Source of the DNA: Algoriphagus lutimaris
GTDB taxonomy: Bacteria; Bacteroidota; Bacteroidia; Cytophagales; Cyclobacteriaceae
Reading direction: 5' to 3'
NCBI RefSeq assembly: GCF_017051705.1
Contig: NZ_JAFIDJ010000002.1
Location: forward strand, 1 to 64,000
Length of the DNA stretch: 64,000 bases
The number at the start of each line of letters is the position of its first letter. The first letter of the stretch is position 1. The translations under genes were made by a program, and so were the position numbers. The notes beneath the pieces are model-generated. The model saw only the letters and a program-made list of their open reading frames with translations. It had not been told where the DNA came from and ran no database searches. Shown piece after piece: positions 8,511 to 17,412 of this stretch.

Positions 8511-9878
8511 ATGAACCAGCTCAACAGACGAGAATTTTTAAAAGGCAGCTCTACCCTCCTCACATTAGCAAGTTTTGGATTACTTGGCATGGACTTCAAA
8601 GATCAAGAAGGTCCTTTACGAGTCGCATTGATTGGTACTGGCTGGTATGGCAAATCCGATCTTTTCCGATTGATTCAAGTGGCAGATGTGGAAGTTGTCG
8701 CCCTATGCGATGTAGATAACAAACAATTGGAGGAAGCAGGAAAACTGGTTGCAACGCGCCAAAAGTCCAAAAAAGTCCCTGCCCTGTATGAGGACTACAA
8801 GGAACTTTTAGCGAAAGAAAAACCTGAATTTGTACTCGTAGGAACTCCAGATCATTGGCATGCGCTGATTGCCATTGATGCAGTTAAGAGCGGAGCACAT
8901 GTGTATCTACAAAAGCCCATTTCTGTTGATGTCATCGAAGGAGAAGCCATCCTGGCCGCAGCAAGAAAATATGACCGCAAAGTTCAAATTGGAACTCAAC
9001 GCAGAAGCACACCGCATTTGGTACAGGCAAAGAAGGAAATTATTGATTCCGGGAAATTAGGGAAAATATCACATGCAGAGGTTTGTTGCTATTACCATAT
9101 GCGCAATAGAAGTCATCCAGATATAATTCCTGTTCCTGCAAATTTGAATTATGATATGTGGGCTGGTCCAGCTCCGAAGCTCCCATATCGAGGAATCCTT
9201 CATAGAGGATGGAGAGCATTTATGGAATATGGAAACGGCATCGTAGGAGACATGTGCGTTCACATGTTGGATGCCGTTCGATGGATGCTGGATTTAGGTT
9301 GGCCGGTTCAAGTAACTTCTACAGGAGGAATCTATGTCGACAAGGCCTCTATATCTAATATTTCCGATACCCAAACAGCTATTTTTGAATTTCCGGAGCT
9401 CAATGTGGTCTGGCAACATCGAACTTGGGGAAATCCAGTTGATAGAGATTATCCTTGGGCATTTAAGATATATGGCGAAAATGGAATGCTTGCGGGTAGT
9501 CCCATGCGAGCTGATTTTTACCCTGAAGGAAGAAATAATGGAGAGCCAATCCATTACCCCGTAGTTTTGGAAAAAGAAAAATTCCCAGAAGATGTTACCG
9601 AAAAAGACATCGAAATTCATGCAGCTCCAGCTACACGTGAGCAAATGAAAGACTGGCTTCAAGCAATAGAACAAGACACTTTGCCTGTGGCAGATGTGTT
9701 AGAAGGCCACATTTCTACGGCTTCTTGTATTCTTGCGAATATGTCTATGAATTTAGGAGGAAGACCTTTAAAATATGACCCTAAAACCATGACGGTTCTG
9801 AACGATTCTGAAGCCACTGCCCTATTGAGAAGACCGTATCGAGAGGGCTATATACATCCAGAGCCTGACAACATTTAA
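8511..9878 (+). CDS. Gfo/Idh/MocA family oxidoreductase, Tat-exported (copy 1)
   Basis: 455 aa. The N-terminus carries a twin-arginine signal (NRREFLKGSSTLLTLASFG), so the protein is exported folded with its cofactor. A Rossmann domain follows (VALIGTGWYGKSDL), then VLVGTPDHWHALIAIDAVKSG, the catalytic-type Lys in YLQKPISVD, and a C-terminal alpha/beta dimer domain. Relatives oxidise or reduce sugar C3 hydroxyls with bound NAD, a step of 3-keto-glycoside metabolism; this role is inferred. It is nearly collinear with the next gene and clearly a tandem duplicate. Confidence 0.9.
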   Translation: MNQLNRREFLKGSSTLLTLASFGLLGMDFKDQEGPLRVALIGTGWYGKSDLFRLIQVADVEVVALCDVDNKQLEEAGKLVATRQKSKKVPALYEDYKELLAKEKPEFVLVGTPDHWHALIAIDAVKSGAHVYLQKPISVDVIEGEAILAAARKYDRKVQIGTQRRSTPHLVQAKKEIIDSGKLGKISHAEVCCYYHMRNRSHPDIIPVPANLNYDMWAGPAPKLPYRGILHRGWRAFMEYGNGIVGDMCVHMLDAVRWMLDLGWPVQVTSTGGIYVDKASISNISDTQTAIFEFPELNVVWQHRTWGNPVDRDYPWAFKIYGENGMLAGSPMRADFYPEGRNNGEPIHYPVVLEKEKFPEDVTEKDIEIHAAPATREQMKDWLQAIEQDTLPVADVLEGHISTASCILANMSMNLGGRPLKYDPKTMTVLNDSEATALLRRPYREGYIHPEPDNI

Positions 9879-9978
9879 TTTTCTAGGTAAAACAGGTGCC
9901 GCATACCCGCTATTCCATTTGGTAAAGGTTTGGCTTTTTGTATCTTAAGAGGTACAATAAACCTCAAACCCCAACTTA

Positions 9979-11346
9979 ATGAATGCTCTCAACCGAAGAG
10001 ATTTTCTCAAAGGCTCTTCTGCCTTAGCTACACTCGCCAGTTTTGGATTGTTAGGAATGGACTTTAAAGACCAGGAAGGTCCATTAAAAGTGGCATTAAT
10101 CGGAGCTGGCTGGTATGGAAAATCTGACCTTTTTCGGCTAATTCAAGTAGCTGATGTAGAAGTAGTGGGATTAAGCGATCCCGATCAGCACATGTTACAA
10201 GCTGCTGGTGAAATGGTGGCTACTAGGCAAAAATCTGGAAAAGTCCCAACTTTATACGAAGACTATAAAGAACTTTTAGCAAAGGAAAAACCTGAATTCG
10301 TCTTGATCGGATCTCCTGATCATTGGCATGCCTTGCAATGCATCGATGCTCTCAAAGCAGGAGCCCATGTATATGTGCAAAAACCTATTTCTGTGGATGT
10401 CATAGAAGGCGAAGCTATGGTAGCAGCAGCAAGAAAATATGGCAAAAAAGTTCAGGTAGGAACTCAACGTAAAAGTACTCCTCACCTGATCGATGCCAAA
10501 GAACAGATCATTGACTCAGGAAAATTAGGTAAAATTTCTCACGTGGAGATCTGCTGTTATTATCATATGAGAGCCAATGGCAACCCACCTGTAGAGCCAG
10601 TTCCAGACTTTTTCAATTATGAATTATGGACCGGCCCTGCTCCATTACGCCCATATGATGGACTTCCTCATAGACGATGGTGGAGAACCTTTATAGAATA
10701 TGGAAACGGCATAACAGGAGATATGTGCGTTCATATGCTGGATACAGTTCGATGGATGTTAAAGCTAGGCTGGCCGACAAAAATAAGTTCAACCGGTGGT
10801 ATTTTTGTTCAGAAAGATGGAAAGTCAAATATTTCAGATACACAATCCGCCATCTTCGAGTATCCAGAACTCAATGTTGTTTGGCAACATCGTACTTGGG
10901 GTAACCCTGATGATCCGGAATATCCATGGGCGTTCAAGATTTTTGGAGAAAAAGGAATGTTGGCTGGAAGCACTATGCAGGCGGATTACACTCCTGTAGA
11001 TAGAAATGAAAAGCCCATCCATTTTGAATGTCTTTTTGAAAGAGAAAAATACCCAGAAGATGTAAATGAACCTGACATCGAATTAAATGCTGCGCCTGCG
11101 ACAAGACTACACATGAAAGACTGGCTAAAATCGATTAACCAAAACACCTTGCCAGTTGCGGACATTGAAGAAGGACATATCTCCACAGCTTCATGTATTC
11201 TAGCTAATATTTCGATGGATTTGGGAGGAAGAATTCTGAAGTATGATCCCAAAACCATGACAGTGGTAGGAGATAAAGAAGCGACAGCCCTGTTGAGAAG
11301 GCCCTATAGACAAGGGTATATACACCCTGAACCAAAATCTGTATAG
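9979..11346 (+). CDS. Gfo/Idh/MocA family oxidoreductase, Tat-exported (copy 2)
   Basis: 455 aa, exactly the length of copy 1 and alignable along its whole length. It has a twin-arginine signal (NRRDFLKGSSALATLASFG), the VALIGAGWYGKSDL nucleotide loop, SPDHWHALQCIDALKAG, and YVQKPISVD with the probable catalytic Lys. Differences concentrate in the loop after CCYYHMR and in the C-terminal substrate-facing part, suggesting diverged substrate range. The 100-base gap to copy 1 keeps a GGCTTTTTGTA...CTCAAACCC segment that also precedes copy 1, so the duplicated unit included upstream DNA. A terminator follows. Confidence 0.9.
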   Translation: MNALNRRDFLKGSSALATLASFGLLGMDFKDQEGPLKVALIGAGWYGKSDLFRLIQVADVEVVGLSDPDQHMLQAAGEMVATRQKSGKVPTLYEDYKELLAKEKPEFVLIGSPDHWHALQCIDALKAGAHVYVQKPISVDVIEGEAMVAAARKYGKKVQVGTQRKSTPHLIDAKEQIIDSGKLGKISHVEICCYYHMRANGNPPVEPVPDFFNYELWTGPAPLRPYDGLPHRRWWRTFIEYGNGITGDMCVHMLDTVRWMLKLGWPTKISSTGGIFVQKDGKSNISDTQSAIFEYPELNVVWQHRTWGNPDDPEYPWAFKIFGEKGMLAGSTMQADYTPVDRNEKPIHFECLFEREKYPEDVNEPDIELNAAPATRLHMKDWLKSINQNTLPVADIEEGHISTASCILANISMDLGGRILKYDPKTMTVVGDKEATALLRRPYRQGYIHPEPKSV

Positions 11347-11365
11347 GAAATTTAGAATCCAATCG

Positions 11366-11407
11366 TAAAACCGGCTACAAAAGATGTGGTCGGTTTTATT
11401 ATTTTTA
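11366..11407 (+). terminator. Intrinsic terminator after the Gfo/Idh/MocA pair
   Basis: Stem 11366-11378 with 11386-11398 (13 pairs including two G-T), a 7-nt loop, then TTATTTTTA on the plus strand. It lies 20 bases after the stop of copy 2. Confidence 0.75.
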
Positions 11408-11427
11408 GGCTTCCTTGAAAAGAACAT

Positions 11428-11925
11428 ATGATTCAAATAAACCCTGCCACAACCGAAGATTTAAAACATGTTCAGGCAATAGCCCATCAAACATGGCCGC
11501 ATACCTTTGGGAAGATTCTCAGCCCAGAGCAAATCGACTACATGCTCGATTGGATGTATGACTTGAAAATGCTTGAGAAGCAGCAATTGGAAGAAGGACA
11601 CACCTTTTTGCTGGCCGAAGAAATGGGGCAAAAATTAGGGTTTACTGGATTTCAGATAGATCAGGAAACCGGGAAGACTAAAATCCATAAGATTTACATT
11701 TTACCCTCCGCCCAAGGAAAAGGGATTGGTAAAAAATTGATCCAGGCGATTAAAGAAGCCGCTCTGAAAAAAGATCAATCCAGTCTTCTTCTTAATGTAA
11801 ACAAGTACAATGAAGGAGCAATCCAATTTTATCAATACTTAGGTTTCGTCAATATTAAAAGTGAAATTAATGACATAGGGAACGGCTATGTGATGGATGA
11901 CTATGTATTTGAGATGAAGCTTTGA
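11428..11925 (+). CDS. GNAT family N-acetyltransferase
   Basis: 165 aa single GNAT domain. The acetyl-CoA pyrophosphate loop is visible as LPSAQGKGIGKKL around residue 95-107, followed by the LLNVNKYNEGAIQFYQYLGF block typical of the fold's final strands. The cytosolic enzyme transfers acetyl from acetyl-CoA to an amine; the N-terminal pattern (HQTWPHTFGKILSPEQIDYMLDWMY) resembles GNATs annotated as diamine or small-molecule acetyltransferases, but the substrate is unknown. It is convergent with the TruA-like gene, separated by 38 bases. Confidence 0.85.
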   Translation: MIQINPATTEDLKHVQAIAHQTWPHTFGKILSPEQIDYMLDWMYDLKMLEKQQLEEGHTFLLAEEMGQKLGFTGFQIDQETGKTKIHKIYILPSAQGKGIGKKLIQAIKEAALKKDQSSLLLNVNKYNEGAIQFYQYLGFVNIKSEINDIGNGYVMDDYVFEMKL

Positions 11926-11963
11926 GTTTTTGCTGAGATTTCTCAGTAGTCCATCCCTCGAAA

Positions 11964-12755
11964 TTACACTTTTACATTTTTCAAAACTGTCTCCCAAAGC
12001 AGCAATCCATTAGCTGGTGCAGGAGGTAATTTCTCAAACTTTTCAGGGGATTCAAACCTTTGAAGAATTTCAGCAATTTCCATTTCTCCTTTACCAATTT
12101 GCCATAGGGCAGACATCATCATTCGAACTTGATGGTGTAAAAAACCCGTCCCGGTAATTTCAAAATAAAAGATGTCCTCAGGAAAAAACTGTCCTTGAAA
12201 TTCATTGGAACTAACTATCCCCGCTGAAATCACTTCGCGATGGTAATCCGTTTTATTTTCTGAAGGCCTACAGAAGCCTTTGAAGTTATGCACACCAATA
12301 AATAATTCACAAGCTTTCTTCATTGCTTCCCAGTTTAACTTAGTTGGAACATTGACCATAAAAGCAGAAGCAAACGGATGGAATGATAAAAAACTGGAAA
12401 AATAGTAACGATAGATTTTCTGTTGAACGGATTGAATAAGGTTAAAGCTTGCCGGAACCTCCTGCACTTTATTCAATTTGATATCCTGAGGTAGATGTTC
12501 ATTTAATTGGGGTAAAAGAGAATCCATATCTATTGATTCTCGCATAAAAAGTTGCGCATATCCTCCCAGACAAGACACCCCTGAATCTGTTCGACTTCCA
12601 CCAATTAGAGAGAAATCCTCATGCCCCAACACATGTCTCAGAACCCTTTCCAAACGTCTTTGAACTGTCGGTTGGTTAGGCTGAGGGGCCCAACCTTTAT
12701 ACCTTGCCCCGAAATAGGAAATAGAAAATAAATAAGAATAAGGTCTGGATTGCAT
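11964..12755 (-). CDS. truA: TruA-type tRNA pseudouridine synthase
   Basis: 263 aa from ATG 12755 (MQSRPYSYLF). An in-frame start at 12812 would add 19 residues and overlap the upstream PHP gene, so it was not used. The catalytic Asp lies in GGSRTDSGVSCLGG, in place of the more usual RTDAGVHA; the FEITGTGFLHHQVRMM block and the closing PPAPANGLLLWETVL match the family. TruA isomerises uridine 38-40 in the tRNA anticodon arm. The altered catalytic loop makes a paralog with a different target possible. It lies 43 bases after the PHP-domain gene. Confidence 0.78.
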   Translation of the reverse strand: MQSRPYSYLFSISYFGARYKGWAPQPNQPTVQRRLERVLRHVLGHEDFSLIGGSRTDSGVSCLGGYAQLFMRESIDMDSLLPQLNEHLPQDIKLNKVQEVPASFNLIQSVQQKIYRYYFSSFLSFHPFASAFMVNVPTKLNWEAMKKACELFIGVHNFKGFCRPSENKTDYHREVISAGIVSSNEFQGQFFPEDIFYFEITGTGFLHHQVRMMMSALWQIGKGEMEIAEILQRFESPEKFEKLPPAPANGLLLWETVLKNVKV

Positions 12756-12798
12756 TTTCAAATATAATATCCAAACTGTAAACGGGGTATTTCTCTTT

Positions 12799-14004
12799 TT
12801 AATTAGCAACAACAGGCTGAGTCCAAGCTACTTCGGTATCTCCTAATTGATATGGATTTTCTTTGGGTTTAGAGGAAATGATTTTCGCACGAACATACAT
12901 ATCCCCCTCAACTAAAGTGTATTCAGCTTTTATTCCACTTACTTCCTCCAACAACACGCCACTTTGCTCTGGGGCAGATTTTTTAGTACCAAAAAATTGA
13001 ATGGTATAGTCTACGCCGGTTTCTGGATCCACTTCCACACCCAGTATTTTCCCGTCAAAATCTATGGAACTCAATGTCACACCTGTAGTAGCGTAAAAAT
13101 CCCCTTGTTCCATTGCCTCAATTAGTGACTCTGGATTTAAATCTTTGGCCAACACCATTACCCAGCCTCTTCCTGGATTACTACTATTTTGATCAAACAC
13201 ATGGTAATTATGCGCATCATCTACTGCTAATCCATATAATAATGGCTTGTTAGCTCTCAAATAGGCAGACTGGACTTTGTCCCAAAGCACTTCCATACTT
13301 GGTCTTAAAGAATCTCCATAATTATTTACCTGAGGATGACCATTATACACTTCAAAAAATCGCTCTCCATTCAATTCAATCATATCCTCAGGCGTAATTG
13401 CCCAGATAAAATTTGGATGATTGATATGTAAAAACATGGGAACCCCAGTGGAATCCCTTTGAGCTTTGACACGATCCAATCCATTTTGTAAAATCTCTGA
13501 TACGGAATTACCTCCTTCTGCAGGAATCAACTTTTGAATATTAGTCACATTCATGTGTAGTGGCTTTTTCTCAAAGCTTTCGGTCAGTTCCTGAGATTGA
13601 ATTATCAAAAACTCACCTTCCTCTTCAAACATTGGCCTATATTCAGACAGGGTCTTTAATTTCACTTCAATCCTCCCTGTAGAATCTTCCCGATAAATCA
13701 CCTCATCTCCATACTTATCCAAGTATTTCTGAAAGCCTAACTCATGAGAAGGAGATTTAGGAATCAGTTTCCACTTTTCGCCTGTGGCCAAGGTATTATG
13801 ATCTGAAAGCACTACGAAATCATAGTCATTTGACTTATACCAGTCCATGATCATTTCAGGATAATTATCTCCATCAGACCAATAGGAATGAGTATGCAGG
13901 TTTCCTTTGAACCATTGTTTTTGAGGGGATTCTTCTAAAGGCTTTTCTCCGCATGAAAAAAGGCTCAAACCAAGGATTGCTAGTAGAAAAGATGAGTATC
14001 TCAT
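12799..14004 (-). CDS. PHP-domain metal-dependent hydrolase, lipoprotein
   Basis: 401 aa. The signal peptide ends in a lipobox with Cys at residue 18 (LSLFSC), followed by an acidic-containing tether (GEKPLEES), so outer-membrane anchoring is likely. The PHP phosphoesterase domain shows GNLHTHSYWSDGDNYP (metal-binding His-x-His and Asp), VVLSDHNTL, a MFLHINHPN block and AVDDAHNYH. These are the metal ligands of the PHP fold, which usually hydrolyses phosphoesters. The C-terminal 100 residues look beta-rich. Substrate unknown. Possibly cotranscribed with the TruA-type gene. Confidence 0.82.
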   Translation of the reverse strand: MRYSSFLLAILGLSLFSCGEKPLEESPQKQWFKGNLHTHSYWSDGDNYPEMIMDWYKSNDYDFVVLSDHNTLATGEKWKLIPKSPSHELGFQKYLDKYGDEVIYREDSTGRIEVKLKTLSEYRPMFEEEGEFLIIQSQELTESFEKKPLHMNVTNIQKLIPAEGGNSVSEILQNGLDRVKAQRDSTGVPMFLHINHPNFIWAITPEDMIELNGERFFEVYNGHPQVNNYGDSLRPSMEVLWDKVQSAYLRANKPLLYGLAVDDAHNYHVFDQNSSNPGRGWVMVLAKDLNPESLIEAMEQGDFYATTGVTLSSIDFDGKILGVEVDPETGVDYTIQFFGTKKSAPEQSGVLLEEVSGIKAEYTLVEGDMYVRAKIISSKPKENPYQLGDTEVAWTQPVVAN

Positions 14005-14084
14005 AGTTATTTACTTCAAAAGTTTAATCTCCAATATAATCAAGTGATCCTTATCCAAGGGTAGTTTTAAGAAACATTTTTCTC

Positions 14085-14131
14085 TATTAAAAAAATACGA
14101 AAGAACCACCTATAAATAGGTGGTTCTTTCG
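14085..14131 (-). terminator. Intrinsic terminator of the ilv-leu operon
   Basis: A perfect 15-bp stem (14098-14112 with 14117-14131, starting CGAAAGAACCACCTA) has a 4-nt loop. In minus-strand reading it is followed by TATTTTTTTAA. It lies about 50 bases after the leuB stop and marks the end of the nine-gene operon. Confidence 0.92.
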
Positions 14132-14182
14132 ATAAAATTCGAGATTACAAATCTCCAATAGCTATTTTCTTAGTGTTTAACC

Positions 14183-15250
14183 TTAAGCCAAAATCTTAGC
14201 CGCTAGCCAATCTCCCACTTCAGAAGTCTTGTAAGATGGTCCTCCATCTGCAATATCCTCTGTCACATATCCTTCCGCAAGGGATTGATTCACCACATCA
14301 GAAATTAATTGAGCTTCTTCTTTCAAGTCAAAGGCGTACTCAAACATCATCGCTGCAGAAAGTACTGTAGCCAATGGATTAGCAATGTCTTTTCCAGCTG
14401 CTTGAGGATAAGAACCGTGAATTGGTTCAAATAATTTGATGGAAGTACCCAAAGAGGCAGATGGCATCAATCCCATAGATCCAGAGATTACAGAAGCCTC
14501 ATCCGTCAAGATGTCACCAAACAAGTTTTCTGTAATTAAAACATCGTATGCCTTTGGCCATTGGATCAAACGCATGGCTACTGCATCTACAAATTCGTAT
14601 TCCACTTTTACATCAGGATATTCAGGAGCCAATTCCTGAACTGTCTCTCTCCATAGTCTGGAAGTAGCCATCACATTTGCTTTGTCCACGCAAGTCAATA
14701 ACTTTCTTCTTTTCTGAGCTGCCTCAAATCCCATTCTAGCAAGACGTGTGATCTCTTCCTTGCTATATACATTGGTATCAAAAGCTTTCGTTCCTTGCTC
14801 ATTTCTTCCTCTAGGTTCCCCGAAATAAACCCCTCCGGTCAACTCTCTAAAGAACACGAAATCAACTCCTTCTACTCTTTCCAATTTCAATGGTGATTTA
14901 TGTACCAAAGAAGGGAATGTGAACGTAGGGCGAACGTTAGCAAACAAACCCAATTTTTGTCTCATTAAAAGAAGTCCTTGCTCAGGCCTTACTTTTGCCT
15001 TAGGATCATTGTCATACTTTGGATCACCAATCGCCCCGAATAGAACTGCATCCGATGCAGCAGCAATTTCATGGGTAGAATCTGGATAAGGCAGTCCCGT
15101 GGCATCAATTGCTGCCGCTCCAACTACTGCTTCTTTAAATGAGATTTGGTGTCCGAATTTCTGTCCAATTGCTTTTACAACTTTGACAGCCTGGTCGATT
15201 ACTTCAGGGCCGATGCCGTCACCCGGCAACAGCGCGATATTCATTTCCAT
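14183..15250 (-). CDS. leuB: 3-isopropylmalate dehydrogenase
   Basis: 355 aa. It oxidises and decarboxylates 3-isopropylmalate to 2-ketoisocaproate with NAD, the third leucine-specific step. Motifs are [12 protein letters not shown] at the N-terminus, the substrate-binding [22 protein letters not shown] with its Arg residues, [15 protein letters not shown], and [24 protein letters not shown] with the metal-binding Asp residues. It is the last gene of the operon. Its start overlaps the end of the preceding synthase gene by 32 bases; an ATG two codons later would still overlap. The same enzyme type can process 3-methylmalate in the citramalate route. Confidence 0.96.
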   Translation of the reverse strand: MEMNIALLPGDGIGPEVIDQAVKVVKAIGQKFGHQISFKEAVVGAAAIDATGLPYPDSTHEIAAASDAVLFGAIGDPKYDNDPKAKVRPEQGLLLMRQKLGLFANVRPTFTFPSLVHKSPLKLERVEGVDFVFFRELTGGVYFGEPRGRNEQGTKAFDTNVYSKEEITRLARMGFEAAQKRRKLLTCVDKANVMATSRLWRETVQELAPEYPDVKVEYEFVDAVAMRLIQWPKAYDVLITENLFGDILTDEASVISGSMGLMPSASLGTSIKLFEPIHGSYPQAAGKDIANPLATVLSAAMMFEYAFDLKEEAQLISDVVNQSLAEGYVTEDIADGGPSYKTSEVGDWLAAKILA

Positions 15251-16808
15251 AGAATTTGGATTCTTCTTGGGTTGGATTTTGATTAAATGTTTCGACGATA
15301 TTCAGCATTTTCTCTGTGGCCATCATCGCTGCCACGGTCTGATCTGGATCAAGACCTTTAGTTTTAAATATTTTACCATAATCCCAGGTGATCACCGTTT
15401 CCACAAAGGCATCGGTCTTTCCTCCTGGAGGAATGGAAACATGATAATCTATCAGTTTGGGAAGCTCTTTTTTTAGCCCCTTGTAAATTTTGCGAAGCGC
15501 TCTCATGAAAGAGTCATACTGACCATCACCAGTAGCACTTTCATCATAGGTTTTTCCATAGACCTTCATCCTGAGTTGAACCGTAGGTTTCAAGCCTTTG
15601 GAATGAGTCATATGATATCCCTCAATGTGGATATTCTTTTTGATGGAATTATTCTGAAGTACGTCGGAAATGATGTATGGAAGGTCTTCGGTAGTGACGC
15701 GCTCTTTTTTATCTCCCAGTTCAATGATTCTTTGGGTAACTTTGGTCAATTCATCCTTCTCTAAGGAAATACCCAATTCTTCTAAATTCTTTAGAATATT
15801 GGCTTTCCCAGAAGTTTTCCCTAATGCATACTTACGCTGTCTACCAAATCGCTCTGGCATTAGGTCATTGAAATATAGGTTCTTTTTATTGTCCCCATCC
15901 GCATGGATTCCTGCAGTCTGAGTAAATACATTTTCACCTACCACCGGTTTGTTTGCAGGTATATGTTGCCCAGAAAATTGCTCCACCAATTTACTGACCC
16001 TGTAGATCTTCTGCTCTTGAACATTGATCTCTAAGTCCGTAAAATCCTTGATCACTGCAATCACAGATTCCAAAGGTGCATTTCCTGCACGTTCGCCTAA
16101 TCCGTTGACAGTAGTATGAATTCCTGTTACTCCATTTAAAATCGCTTCCATGGCATTGGCCACCGAAAGATCATAATCATTGTGGGCATGAAAATCAAAA
16201 TGTACATCCGGAAATTGTGCTACAATTTCAATAATATAGGCTTTGGTCTCTTCAGGAGATAATAAGCCCAAGGTATCTGGAAGCATAATTCTCTTCACCG
16301 GCTGTTTGGAAAGAAACTCGATGAGGTCAAGCGTATATTTCTTAGAATTACGCATTCCATTACTCCAATCCTCTAGATAGATATTGACATCGATCCCATT
16401 TTCCTGAGCATGGGCAATACTTTGAGCAATGTCTGCAAAGTGCTGTTCTTGAGTTTTCTTTAATTGATGCGTCAAGTGATTTAATGACCCTTTAGTCAAC
16501 AAATTCATCACTTTTGCACCTGCTTGAATAAGCCAATTGACAGATGCTGGAGTGTCTACAAAACCCAACACTTCCACTCGATCCAAATAGCCTTTTTCAG
16601 CTGCCCAATGGGTGATTTTTTGTACTCCCTCCAGCTCACCGTCAGAAACGCGAGCCGAAGCCACTTCAATCCTATCTACCCGGAGTTCTTCCAAAAGTAG
16701 CTTAGCAATTTGTAGCTTTTCAGAAGGCAAAAAGGAAACACCTGAGGTCTGTTCTCCATCCCTCAGGGTTGTATCCATTATTTCTATGCGTCTCTGATGA
16801 TTCATCAA
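15219..16808 (-). CDS. Second 2-isopropylmalate/citramalate synthase family protein
   Basis: 529 aa DRE-TIM metallolyase: [15 protein letters not shown] at the N-terminus, the metal-site [12 protein letters not shown] near residue 200, [12 protein letters not shown], and a C-terminal LeuA regulatory domain after about residue 390. It is clearly distinct from the leuA product five kilobases upstream. In sequence style ([25 protein letters not shown]) it resembles the CimA branch, which condenses pyruvate with acetyl-CoA to citramalate for threonine-independent isoleucine synthesis. Its place between leuD and leuB supports a role in the shared isomerase/dehydrogenase route. Substrate assignment is inference. 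Confidence 0.82.
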   Translation of the reverse strand: MMNHQRRIEIMDTTLRDGEQTSGVSFLPSEKLQIAKLLLEELRVDRIEVASARVSDGELEGVQKITHWAAEKGYLDRVEVLGFVDTPASVNWLIQAGAKVMNLLTKGSLNHLTHQLKKTQEQHFADIAQSIAHAQENGIDVNIYLEDWSNGMRNSKKYTLDLIEFLSKQPVKRIMLPDTLGLLSPEETKAYIIEIVAQFPDVHFDFHAHNDYDLSVANAMEAILNGVTGIHTTVNGLGERAGNAPLESVIAVIKDFTDLEINVQEQKIYRVSKLVEQFSGQHIPANKPVVGENVFTQTAGIHADGDNKKNLYFNDLMPERFGRQRKYALGKTSGKANILKNLEELGISLEKDELTKVTQRIIELGDKKERVTTEDLPYIISDVLQNNSIKKNIHIEGYHMTHSKGLKPTVQLRMKVYGKTYDESATGDGQYDSFMRALRKIYKGLKKELPKLIDYHVSIPPGGKTDAFVETVITWDYGKIFKTKGLDPDQTVAAMMATEKMLNIVETFNQNPTQEESKFYGNEYRAVAG

Positions 16809-16811
16809 CGT

Positions 16812-17402
16812 TTATCTTGTTTTTTCAAACTCATCGATCTCAGACTCCATGCTCAGCAAGTAGTCGATATCGTCAAAGCCATTTTGCATATTATCCTTTT
16901 TATAGGCATTAATGTCAAAAGACTCAGTCTCTCCTGTGGAGAGCAAGGTGATTGTTTGAGCAGGAATGCTTACTTCAATTTCCGTTGCCGGATTTTCGGT
17001 GATCGCATCCAATAGTTTATCTGCAAATTCCGGCGAAACCGTCACTGGCAATACACCAATATTCAGACAGTTATTTTTGAAAATATCTGCAAAGAAGCTG
17101 GAAACCACACATCTGAACCCATAATCATAGATGGCCCAAACTGCATGCTCTCTACTGGATCCTGATCCAAAGTTTTTCCCCGCTACTAGAATTTTACCAG
17201 AATAAGTAGGGTCGTTCAAAACGAAATCCTTTTTTGGATTTCCTTCTACATCATATCTCCAATCACGGAAAAGATTGTCACCAAAACCTTCACGCTCTGT
17301 TGCTTTTAGGAAACGAGCAGGGATGATTTGGTCTGTATCTACGTTTTCTGTAGGCAAAGGAACTGCCGTACTCGTTAAAACGGTGAATTTATCGTAAGCC
17401 AT
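16812..17402 (-). CDS. leuD: 3-isopropylmalate dehydratase small subunit
   Basis: 196 aa swivel domain of isopropylmalate isomerase. Visible motifs are VDTDQIIPARFLK near residue 22 and GKNFGSGSSREHAVWAI around residue 74, the segment closing over substrate. It pairs with LeuC, encoded 10 bases upstream, to convert 2- to 3-isopropylmalate (and citramalate to 3-methylmalate if CimA is active). Its stop lies 3 bases before the start of the second synthase gene. Confidence 0.95.
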   Translation of the reverse strand: MAYDKFTVLTSTAVPLPTENVDTDQIIPARFLKATEREGFGDNLFRDWRYDVEGNPKKDFVLNDPTYSGKILVAGKNFGSGSSREHAVWAIYDYGFRCVVSSFFADIFKNNCLNIGVLPVTVSPEFADKLLDAITENPATEIEVSIPAQTITLLSTGETESFDINAYKKDNMQNGFDDIDYLLSMESEIDEFEKTR

Positions 17403-17412
17403 TTTCTTTCTT

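Noticed and set aside
12756-12812. Longer start for the TruA-type gene
   Set aside because: It overlaps the upstream PHP gene and adds residues unlike the family.
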